Part shown: piece by piece, positions 9,025 to 16,769 of the stretch
Numbering within the stretch: the stretch's first letter is position 1
Layout of the letters: every line of letters begins with the position of its first letter
Assembly: GCF_030812415.1 (NCBI RefSeq)
Contig: NZ_JAUSST010000002.1
Coordinates: 1 to 64,000 of the forward strand
Direction of reading: 5' to 3'
DNA length: 64,000 nt
DNA from: Paenibacillus harenae
Lineage (GTDB): Bacteria > Bacillota > Bacilli > Paenibacillales > Paenibacillaceae
The notes under the pieces: generated by a model
Seen by the model: the letters and a program-made list of their open reading frames with translations, nothing else
What the model was told of the DNA's origin: nothing
The model's database searches: none
Translations under genes and position numbers: made by a program

Positions 9025-12000
9025 TTGAAAGCGATTAAGTCATCAATGTTGTTTTTCCTGTCGTTTATGCTCGTTTTTTCTGCTTTTGCGGCATTGCCGG
9101 CGCCGGCTCAAGCAGCCGTTGTCGAAAAGCAGATTCAGTATTTATCCGGCACGGACGTGGATAATACGGTGAACTGGGACTTCATGGTATCCGCCGGCGG
9201 AAGGAGCAACGAGGGCTGGACAACCATACCCGTGCCTTCCGTATGGGAGTCGCACGGATTTGGCGTTCTGAGCTACGGGTGGAGTACGGCTAATGAGGTC
9301 GGAAGTTATAAAAGAAATTTTACTATGCCTTCGGATTGGAACGGGCAAAGGGTATTTATCGTTTTTGAAGGATCGATGACGGACACCTCGGTTAAGATCA
9401 ACGGTGTATCGGCAGGACCTACGCATCAAGGTTCCTTCTACAGATTCAAATATGATATCACAGACAAGGTTAATTTTTCCGGTAATAATTTGCTTGAGGT
9501 AACGGTTTCCAAATATTCTTCGAACGCCAGCGTCAACGCAGCGGAACGGGAAGCTGATTATTGGCAATTTGGCGGTATCTACAGACCTGTTTATTTGGAA
9601 GCGACGCCTCAGCAGTACATTGACAGAATCGCAGTGGATGGGAAAGCGAACGGCAGCTTTAACGTCGATGTATATACACAAGGCATCACGACCGCCAATA
9701 CGATTAAGGCTCAAATCAGGACGCTGGACGGCGTTGCAGTAGGCTCGCCGATCACGGCTTCCGTCGCCGCAGGCGCAACCAAAACGACGTTGTCCACGAC
9801 AGTGGCCAATCCAAAATTGTGGACGGCAGAGACGCCAAACCTGTACAAAGTGGAAGTGACGCTTGAAAATTCGGGTACGATCATAAATAAAATGACCGAA
9901 CGGTTCGGCTTCAGAACGATTGAAGTAAGGTCGAACGACGGTATTTACATTAACGGCAAAAAGATTATTTTCAAGGGCGCTAACCGTCACGCTTTCCATC
10001 CGGATTCCGGAAGAACGATCAGCCCTGCAATCGATCGTGCCGATATTGAATTAATGAAAGAAATGAATATGAATACCGTTCGAATGTCACACTATCCGCC
10101 GGATCAAAGCTTCCTTCACCTGGCGGATGAAATGGGAATGTATGTGGTCAACGAACTAGCCGGCTGGCAAGCCGCTTACGATACGACTGTGGGAACGATC
10201 CTTGCCAATGAAATGGTGAAACGCGATGTGAATCATCCAAGCATTATATTCTGGGCAAACGGGAATGAAGGCGGATGGAATACGGCTCTCGATCCGTTGT
10301 TTAAACAGCTGGATCCTCAGCAGCGTCCGCTGCTTCATCCTTGGGCCGTGAATGACGGGATAGACACGGATCACTATGAAGGCTTCGCCAGCACGAAGAA
10401 TAAAATCGAAGGAACCTCCACCAACGTGTTTATGCCAACCGAGTTTTTGCATGCGTTGTATGACGGCGGGGCAGGCGCGGGCCTGGATGATTACTGGAAA
10501 TACATGGGCGACATTACGAAGCCGAAAGCGGCTGGCGGAATTATCTGGGCGCTTATGGATGAAGGGATCAAAAGGCCGGATGGCAGCATTGACGTTGCGG
10601 GCAACAGTGCGCCGGATGGTATTGTAGGACCGTATCGGGAAAAAGGAGGAAGCTTCTATACAATCAAGGATATTTGGTCTCCGGTTCAATTGACCAATAT
10701 ATCTTATTATGAGAACACGTTCCCGACCAATTTTAATGGCAGTGTGGGTATTACGAATAGCTATGATTTCACCAACTTGAGTCAATTAAATTATGAATGG
10801 CAGCTTATTAATTTCAAGACGGTTTCCGCCAACGTAACCGGATTTGACACGGTGGCAAGCGGAACGCCGGCAAGTCCGAATATACCGGCCAGAACCAGCG
10901 GTCAATTGAATCTGAATTTGCCGACAAATTGGCAAGATCATGACGCTCTGCGTGTCGTTGTAAAAGATTCAGCGGGTAAGGAGATTACTTCCTGGACCTG
11001 GATGATTAAGAGTGCAGCAACGTTGCATAGTCAAGTGGTAACAGCGGGTACAGGGACGGTATCGTCTACTGAGGATGCTAATAATATCATCGTTACGGCG
11101 GGACAAACAGTCCTTACATTCAGTAAAACAACAGGAAACCTGACAAGTATCGTACAAGCCGGCAAGCCTTTCTCTTTCAATAACGGACCGATTCTTACTG
11201 CAGGGACACAGAGCCTCAGCAGCATTAGCGCAGTTGCCAGCGGCAGCAATATCGTCGTAACCGCAAATTATACAGGCAACATGAACTATGCCAAGTGGAC
11301 AATTTATCCTACAGGCTGGGTCGATCTGGAATATAAATATAACTTGAACGGCAGTTACGACACTTTGGGAGTCAGCTTCAGTTACCCAGAAAACAAGGTG
11401 CAGGAAGTCAAATGGCTCGGAAAAGGACCGTTCCGTGTATACAAGAATCGGATGAGAGGTCCGAAGCTGAATGTATGGGATAAGACATACACGGATCAAA
11501 CCAAACCGTTCCAATATCCTGAATTTAACGGTTATTACAGCGATACGTACTGGGCAGTATTAAAGACTGCCGAAGGAAATATTACTTTTTCGAGCAAAGA
11601 CGAGAACTTGTTCCTGCGGCTGTTTAATCCATACTTCGGAAACAATCCTGTAACAGCAACGGCAGTTATGCCAGTGGGAGACATTTCCTTCCTGGACGGC
11701 ATTTCGGGAATCGGCAGCAAGTTAGGTACAGCGGAATCAACGGGTCCTCAAGGGGAAAAGAACGTCGCAGCAGGAGATTTCACAAGAACGATCAGCTTCA
11801 AGGTAGATACGTCTAGCACAACTTCCAGCGTAGGCGGCAATATCGCATTGAACAAGCCGGTCACATTCTCGGCGCAGCAGGCGGGCAACGAGGCATCAAA
11901 CCTTGTTGATGGTACAACTACTGCCAAGTGGTCAGCGGAAGCTTATCCGCAATGGGTACAAATCGATCTGGGTCAAAACTATGCGATTGATAAAACAGAG

Positions 12001-12615
12001 CTTGTACCTTATCAAGACCGGGCGTATCAATACAAAGTAGAAGTGTCCACGGACGGAACAAATTATACACAAGTGGTGAATCGGACGGCCAATACCCAAG
12101 GCGGAGCTCTATTGACGGATACATTTGACACCGTTACAGCGCGATATGTGAAGCTGACCGTTACCGGCGCCAGCAATTATTCGGGCGGATGGATTAGCGT
12201 TAACGAGTTCAGAGTATTCGAGAGCGTGAATCTGGCGTTGAACAAGCCGGTTACCTTCTCGGCGCAGCAGACGGGCAACGAAGCGTCTAACATTGTCGAC
12301 GGCACCGAGGCAACGAAGTGGTCTGCCGAGACTTATCCGCAATGGGTGCAAATTGATCTCGGTCAGTCCTATTCGATAAGCCGGACAAAGCTTGCGCCAC
12401 ATGATAACCGGGCGTATCAATATAAAGTAGAGATGTCCATGGACGGCGTGAATTATACGCAAGTTGTGGATCGAACGGCCAATACCGCGGGCGGTTCTCT
12501 GTTGACGAACACATTTGGCGCCGTTACAGCGCGATATGTGAGGCTGACCGTTACCGGCGCCGACAATTATTGGGGCGGCTGGGTAAGCATTAAAGAATTT
12601 GGCGTTTATCTGTAG
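9025..12615 (+). CDS. Secreted GH2 glycosidase (beta-galactosidase type) with two C-terminal CBM32 modules
   Basis: The 1196-residue protein starts with a signal peptide (SSMLFFLSFMLVFSAFAA, cleavage near AQAA). A jelly-roll domain (about 40-200), an Ig-like domain (about 205-300) and a TIM barrel (about 305-590) follow in GH2 order. The barrel shows FKGANRHAFHPDSGR, the acid/base Glu415 in ANGNEGGWN, and nucleophile Glu473 in MPTEFLHA. A beta-sandwich region leads to two tandem F5/8-type (CBM32) modules at about 940-1070 and 1070-1196. The TTG at 9025 has AGGAGG eight bases upstream. It would remove terminal beta-linked sugars, plausibly galactose of xyloglucan, outside the cell. Exact specificity (galactose, glucuronic acid or mannose) cannot be read from motifs alone. 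Confidence 0.9.
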   Translation: MKAIKSSMLFFLSFMLVFSAFAALPAPAQAAVVEKQIQYLSGTDVDNTVNWDFMVSAGGRSNEGWTTIPVPSVWESHGFGVLSYGWSTANEVGSYKRNFTMPSDWNGQRVFIVFEGSMTDTSVKINGVSAGPTHQGSFYRFKYDITDKVNFSGNNLLEVTVSKYSSNASVNAAEREADYWQFGGIYRPVYLEATPQQYIDRIAVDGKANGSFNVDVYTQGITTANTIKAQIRTLDGVAVGSPITASVAAGATKTTLSTTVANPKLWTAETPNLYKVEVTLENSGTIINKMTERFGFRTIEVRSNDGIYINGKKIIFKGANRHAFHPDSGRTISPAIDRADIELMKEMNMNTVRMSHYPPDQSFLHLADEMGMYVVNELAGWQAAYDTTVGTILANEMVKRDVNHPSIIFWANGNEGGWNTALDPLFKQLDPQQRPLLHPWAVNDGIDTDHYEGFASTKNKIEGTSTNVFMPTEFLHALYDGGAGAGLDDYWKYMGDITKPKAAGGIIWALMDEGIKRPDGSIDVAGNSAPDGIVGPYREKGGSFYTIKDIWSPVQLTNISYYENTFPTNFNGSVGITNSYDFTNLSQLNYEWQLINFKTVSANVTGFDTVASGTPASPNIPARTSGQLNLNLPTNWQDHDALRVVVKDSAGKEITSWTWMIKSAATLHSQVVTAGTGTVSSTEDANNIIVTAGQTVLTFSKTTGNLTSIVQAGKPFSFNNGPILTAGTQSLSSISAVASGSNIVVTANYTGNMNYAKWTIYPTGWVDLEYKYNLNGSYDTLGVSFSYPENKVQEVKWLGKGPFRVYKNRMRGPKLNVWDKTYTDQTKPFQYPEFNGYYSDTYWAVLKTAEGNITFSSKDENLFLRLFNPYFGNNPVTATAVMPVGDISFLDGISGIGSKLGTAESTGPQGEKNVAAGDFTRTISFKVDTSSTTSSVGGNIALNKPVTFSAQQAGNEASNLVDGTTTAKWSAEAYPQWVQIDLGQNYAIDKTELVPYQDRAYQYKVEVSTDGTNYTQVVNRTANTQGGALLTDTFDTVTARYVKLTVTGASNYSGGWISVNEFRVFESVNLALNKPVTFSAQQTGNEASNIVDGTEATKWSAETYPQWVQIDLGQSYSISRTKLAPHDNRAYQYKVEMSMDGVNYTQVVDRTANTAGGSLLTNTFGAVTARYVRLTVTGADNYWGGWVSIKEFGVYL
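11845..12612 (+). repeat. In-gene tandem duplication encoding two CBM32 modules
   Basis: The segments beginning TTGAACAAGCCGGT at about 11856 and 12238 are close copies of about 385 bases each. Both encode ALNKPVTFSAQQ, NEAS, KWSAE, YPQWVQIDLGQ and ARYVKLTVTGA-type strands. The two protein modules differ at scattered positions only, which indicates a recent duplication or ongoing gene conversion. Confidence 0.85.
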
Positions 12616-12653
12616 TTTTACCGAATGTTAAAAGGATTCGCTATAAACCTAAA

Positions 12654-13002
12654 ACCAAGGAGGATCCTAATTGAACCAAAGACTGTTTAAGAGAATGTGG
12701 ATGATGCTTCTTGCCTTTATTTGTATCGGCTCTGCTTTTGCCGGGACAAACCCTATGGCTGAAGCGGCAAGCAGTGAGGCATACACATGGAAAAGTGTCA
12801 ATACGGGTGCGGGCGGCGGCTTCATATCTTTAATTCAACGGAACAAAACCTGATCTACGCCCGGACGGATATCGGCGGCGTTTACCGATGGAACCAGACC
12901 GATTCAATCTGGATTCCGCTGCTTGACCATGTCGGCTGGGACGATTGGGGCAAAACGGGCGTAGACGCTCTCGCTACGGATCCGGTTGAACCGAACCGGC
13001 TT
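12654..13002 (+). pseudogene. Truncated, frameshifted copy of the GH74 5' end
   Basis: From AAGGAGGATCCTAATTG onward this stretch copies the ribosome site, signal peptide and first roughly 115 codons of the GH74 gene at 5722-6081 with a few substitutions. A 10-base deletion relative to the parent, after GGCTTCATAT near 12829, shifts the frame and stops the product after 60 residues. In the other frame the sequence continues with YARTDIGGVYRW and PVEPNRL. Similarity ends abruptly at CCGAACCGGCTT and unrelated sequence begins. It lies directly behind the GH2 gene. It looks like a partial duplication or the scar of a recombination between two former GH74 paralogues. Confidence 0.9.
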
Positions 13003-13391
13003 GCTTCACGTTATCCGCTACAATCATCCAACTGTATTTGGTGGATCTGACCACTGAATTCTTTAACGAAGTGAATGATGTCGAGGTGATGCTGAAGCTG
13101 CATTTTTGGAGCCGCGCCGTGTTCGACTACAGGTTGTCGGTGAGCGGAAGCAAGGTGACCGGCACTCCACTAGCGGATGAGGCTGATGGCCAGGAGCAAT
13201 CGGAGGGGGCTGACGATTCAGTTCAGTCCGTGGAGGAGGTGTCAGCTTCGGATGATGAAACATCGAAGCAGGCCGAACAAAACCGCATTTATGAGTCATT
13301 CGGTAGGAGGGCTGATCATGGTTTTGCTCGCTAGTATGACTGGATATAAGTTCAATACATATACTACAGCACACGAAAGGAATGACATCAA
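13003..13391 (+). other. Unrecognised coding-like fragment
   Basis: A plus-strand frame runs from the GH74 junction to 13334 and reads ATIIQLYLVDLTTEFFNEVN, then a strongly acidic tail with many Asp, Glu and Gln. It has the look of real coding sequence but no start of its own, so it is probably the C-terminal piece of a lost gene. A good ribosome site (TAGGAGGG) precedes an ATG at 13318, which opens only 25 codons. Ribosome site AAAGGA before 13392 belongs to the deacetylase. I do not recognise the family. Confidence 0.4.
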
Positions 13392-15251
13392 ATGAAAAAA
13401 TTTTTTTCAATATTCATAACTGCCTTAATTCTTTTATCTCAATTACCGATTGTGTCTCAGACTGCATTAGCAGCACCATCAGCCCCATATGTTGTGAATT
13501 ACAGTGGTAGTAATAATCTATCTGCAAGTAGTGATTCCACCGTTGTACCTGGAAGCACCGGTGTTGCCTCCCAGAAATTTGTCGTTTCAGGAAGTGGCTG
13601 GAACGGGGCATTTTACACGGATTGGGGCACACATGATGTATCTAATTACAATACTTTAGATTTTTGGGTAAAAGGAGGAGCTGGCGGCGAAGCTCTTTCC
13701 ATAAATGTTAGCGATGGGACTAATGGTTATTCCACAAACATACAAACTCCTTCCGATGCATCTTGGAAGCACGTCTCCATTGATTTTTCTGCTATGACCG
13801 GGGTTGATTTTACAAAGTGGAACACAATTACATTTACTTGTAATACAAGTGCTGTTAATACTACGTTCTATATTAATAACGTTGAGTTCTCATATGTAGA
13901 TCACTACACTGGGCCACAAGTAACAGTCGTGCCTTGGAATGGATCACAATCAGCAGTATCTCTTACTTTTGATGACGGATATGATTCGCAGCTTGATTAT
14001 GCGGTCCCGGCTTTAGATGCAAAAGGTATGAAGGCTACGTTTTATATAACGGAAACTGCAATAACGGGTAGCCGAGTAGATGATTGGAAAAAGCTCCCCT
14101 TGGCTGGCCATGAAATTGGAAACCATTCCAAACATCACTATGAACCAAGTGCCAATCCAACCCAACCCTATCAAAGGACTTTTAACGATACTTTAGGCTA
14201 TGATGAAACAGTCGCAGCTCAAACGGAGATAGCACAAGCGCTGAACACAACAGTTGTATCTTATGCCTATCCTTACACGAATAATGATCCATATCTCGTC
14301 AAATACCTGAAAGATACGCACATTTCAGCAAGAGGGGGTTGGGGTAACGGAACTTACTATATGAAATCATCAGACACCCCTGATTGGATGAATATCTCTT
14401 CCCAGTTTACATGGTCAGGCGGAAGTTTCAATACTCACTACAAGAGTTGGATAGATAATGCAATAAGCCAACGTGCCTGGACAGTAATTTCGGCACATCA
14501 TGTGGGTGATGCTGACTTGCCACTGGATCAGTTTAATTTATTGGTTAACTATTTGGATAGCAATCGATCTAGCATCTGGATAGCTCCTTACGGAACGGTA
14601 AGCGGCTACTGGAGAGCGCAGAAAATAATAGAAGGTCTTACACCAAATGCGACTTCAACTGGAACGAGTTATACTTGGAACGTTCCAGCCTACTTCCCCA
14701 ATAATATCAATCTAAAGGTGAAGCTAAAGAATGGGGATGGTTACCAGGTTTTACAAAATGGTCAAGTAATTCAACCTGATACAGGTGGCAATTATACGAT
14801 CTCCTTTGGGGCCAAGTCACTTGAATTGAAGCGTAAGCCATATGCTGTAAATTATAGCAATTCTAACAATCTAACTGTAAGTACTGACGCTACAGTTGTA
14901 CCCGGAAATACCGGTGTCGCTTCTCAGAAATATGTCTACTCAGGAAGCGGCTGGAACGGGGCTTTTTATACGAATGATTGGGCCGCACATGACGTATCTG
15001 CTTACAATACTTTAGATTTTTGGGTGAAAGGAGGAGCTGGAGGCGTAACTCTTTCCATGTATGTTAGCGATGGGACTAATGGTTATTCCACAAACATACA
15101 AACTCCTTCCGATGCATCCTGGAAACATGTTTCTATTAGTTTAGCCACTATGCCTGGGGTCGATTTTACGAAGTGGAAAACGATTACGTTTACCTGTGTT
15201 ACTAATCCAGCTACGTTCTACATTAATAACGTCCAGTTCTCTCGCACATAG
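13392..15251 (+). CDS. Secreted polysaccharide deacetylase (CE4, NodB domain) between two similar binding modules
   Basis: The 619-residue protein has a signal peptide (FSIFITALILLSQLPIVSQT, then ALAA). Residues about 32-175 and 480-619 form two near-identical beta-sandwich modules (shared strands NTLDFWVKGGAGG, NGYSTNIQTPSDASWKHVSI, GVDFTKW, TFYINNV). Between them is the CE4 domain: motif 1 LTFDDGYDS with the metal-binding Asp, motif 2 NHSKHH with the His residues, and ISAHHVGDA near the end. It would remove acetyl groups from chitin-like, peptidoglycan or xylan chains in the wall or medium. Base composition is A+T-richer than GH74 and GH2, a possible sign of separate origin. The ribosome site GAAAGGA precedes the ATG. 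No operon partner is evident. Confidence 0.88.
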   Translation: MKKFFSIFITALILLSQLPIVSQTALAAPSAPYVVNYSGSNNLSASSDSTVVPGSTGVASQKFVVSGSGWNGAFYTDWGTHDVSNYNTLDFWVKGGAGGEALSINVSDGTNGYSTNIQTPSDASWKHVSIDFSAMTGVDFTKWNTITFTCNTSAVNTTFYINNVEFSYVDHYTGPQVTVVPWNGSQSAVSLTFDDGYDSQLDYAVPALDAKGMKATFYITETAITGSRVDDWKKLPLAGHEIGNHSKHHYEPSANPTQPYQRTFNDTLGYDETVAAQTEIAQALNTTVVSYAYPYTNNDPYLVKYLKDTHISARGGWGNGTYYMKSSDTPDWMNISSQFTWSGGSFNTHYKSWIDNAISQRAWTVISAHHVGDADLPLDQFNLLVNYLDSNRSSIWIAPYGTVSGYWRAQKIIEGLTPNATSTGTSYTWNVPAYFPNNINLKVKLKNGDGYQVLQNGQVIQPDTGGNYTISFGAKSLELKRKPYAVNYSNSNNLTVSTDATVVPGNTGVASQKYVYSGSGWNGAFYTNDWAAHDVSAYNTLDFWVKGGAGGVTLSMYVSDGTNGYSTNIQTPSDASWKHVSISLATMPGVDFTKWKTITFTCVTNPATFYINNVQFSRT

Positions 15252-15345
15252 ATCCAGGAAACAGCTGACTATAACCGGAAATGCGAAATGTTCTCAATCG
15301 TTAAAATGCCGGTATTATCGAAGGCAATGTCAGTAATCTCAAATC

Positions 15346-15372
15346 CCCCTCCAAATTTATAGTTTGGAGGGG
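15346..15372. terminator. Hairpin, probable terminator
   Basis: CCCCTCCAAA pairs perfectly with TTTGGAGGGG across a seven-base loop, followed on the plus strand by TGGATTCTATTTTC. It stands about 95 bases after the deacetylase. Minus-strand bases 15269-15345 give a short C-terminus-like peptide (FEITDIAFDNTGIL) that I do not recognise. Confidence 0.5.
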
Positions 15373-15425
15373 TGGATTCTATTTTCTTGCATCTTAAGAC
15401 TAACGTAAGGTGTGACATATTTTCA

Positions 15426-15728
15426 TTATTCATAGCTCTCCGGCGCCATTTGAAGAAAGAATTTGAACGACATGTCGTATCGGGAACGCTCGACCACATC
15501 CACATCCGACAGCTCGAATATGGCTTTAAGGAGCAAATATTTAAACATTCGCAAGGGGTCGATAGCGTTGCGGCCATTGTCTAGACAATAGTTTGCTTTC
15601 AATTCGTCGTAGACGAAGGAGAAGTCCACCAGCTCGTAAATCTGGCGCAGCACGTTATCCATTGGCACAGCAAGGTCGTATAGTGCCGTATAAGGGCTGA
15701 ACGCAAATGAGATTTGGGGCTGGAACAA
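15426..15728 (-). pseudogene. IS1182-type transposase, N-terminal remnant
   Basis: About 95 codons read as the N-terminus of an IS1182-family transposase: DNVLRQIYELVDFSFVYDEL, the DUF772-like segment NAIDPLRMFKYLLLK, then DVDVVERSRYDMSFKFFLQM. Similarity ends at MAPE, where family members continue for some 350 residues with the catalytic DDE domain; here the frame stops. Terminal inverted repeats could not be assigned. It marks the left border of the GH27 block. Confidence 0.75.
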
Positions 15729-15767
15729 TGGGCTTCACGCCTTTCGTTGTAATACATTAATTATACA

Positions 15768-15820
15768 GCAAAGAAGGCACTGCTCCCTCAATATATTTGA
15801 GGAACGGTACCTTCTTTGCT
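15768..15820. repeat. Long nested hairpin beside the IS1182 remnant
   Basis: AGCAAAGAAGG (15768-15778) is the exact complement of CCTTCTTTGCT (15810-15820). Inside it, CCTCAA and TTGAGG form a second stem around TATAT. It may be an end of the IS1182 element or a strong terminator. No coding potential is seen between here and 15939. Confidence 0.55.
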
Positions 15821-15939
15821 TAAAGGACTTCTTCAGTGGCCTTTGTCATCAAGATGGGGGCTACTACGATGGATGTTATTCTTGTTTAAATCTCGACAGG
15901 TTAGCGGCAGCGACGACGACCACGGAAGCAGCCATTCTC

Positions 15940-16734
15940 CTATATTAAATTATACGGATACTGCTCTATACCTGGAATCGTGTAGACTCTGCTATAGCCT
16001 GCATCTATAAGGGCCTGGGCCGCTGCAGAACTCTTATACCCCCGTTGACAGTAAATGATTAAGGGAGTATCCTTTCTCACACATACCGAGAACGGGTTAT
16101 TGGATATGTCACGTAACGGTATACAAATGCTTTCCTGGATATGCCCTGTTTGATACTCTTCATGAGTCCGCACATCAACAAGCATTCCAGTAGGATCATT
16201 TAACATCAGCTCCCATGCTTCATCGGGGGTCAGACTTTTACTTTGAAATACTCTGCCCCCAGTCTGAGGGATACGCTGCTCCCTATCAAGCATTCTTACA
16301 ACAATTGCAGCAGCCTCCGCATGAGTTAAGCTGCCCGCAGCGTCGAACAGGTTATGGTCACGCCCGAGCATTATCCCTTTAACATACATCTGCGCTATAT
16401 GCATAACGCAGGTATGGCAGGAATATAAGTCCTTAAGATTTTCTGCCGCCGACCATTCGTACTCATCTCTTTCTCCGAATTCTGTTAGAAGCGTCTCATG
16501 AACGATTCTTGCAGCGGAACGGCGCTCAATAGGTTTGCTTATGTTTGTTAGATCATAGTCCTCAATTATTCCCTTGTACAACGCGTAATCCATATAGCCT
16601 GATGACCAACTGCCGTGCGTTGGCTCTATATTTCCTTTACTGCTTCTAACTACCATTGTCACAAACTGTTCAGTAGTAACATGATCCTCGGGATGAGGTT
16701 TGGCTTCCGCACCAAAGTCTATTGCTGTTTCCAT
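15940..16734 (-). CDS. SLH-like plus rhodanese domain protein
   Basis: Residues 1-160 of this 264-residue protein resemble S-layer-homology repeats: TTEQFVTMVVR, RRSAARIVHETL, and most clearly MYVKGIMLGRDHNLFDAA followed by LTHAEAAAIVVRML. Residues about 170-264 form a rhodanese domain with LVDVRTHEEYQTGHI and the active-site loop IYCQRGYKSS, where Cys is the sulfur carrier. No signal peptide is visible, so the usual cell-wall role of SLH repeats is doubtful; it may be a cytoplasmic sulfurtransferase. It follows the GH27 gene by 35 bases on the same strand with AGGAGA in front, so it is probably its operon partner. The ATG at 16734 is the only start with good spacing. This combination with an alpha-galactosidase is odd. 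Confidence 0.75.
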   Translation of the reverse strand: METAIDFGAEAKPHPEDHVTTEQFVTMVVRSSKGNIEPTHGSWSSGYMDYALYKGIIEDYDLTNISKPIERRSAARIVHETLLTEFGERDEYEWSAAENLKDLYSCHTCVMHIAQMYVKGIMLGRDHNLFDAAGSLTHAEAAAIVVRMLDREQRIPQTGGRVFQSKSLTPDEAWELMLNDPTGMLVDVRTHEEYQTGHIQESICIPLRDISNNPFSVCVRKDTPLIIYCQRGYKSSAAAQALIDAGYSRVYTIPGIEQYPYNLI

Positions 16735-16769
16735 TCATTTTCTCCTATTATTCGAGTGAAGTTCTAAGG

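Noticed and set aside
9142-9999. Minus-strand open frame of 285 codons inside the GH2 gene
   Set aside because: Antisense to the conserved GH2 N-terminal domains; no independent evidence of coding.
15816-16010. Short plus-strand frame next to the SLH-rhodanese gene
   Set aside because: It overlaps the end of the conserved rhodanese gene and shows no family motif or good ribosome site.
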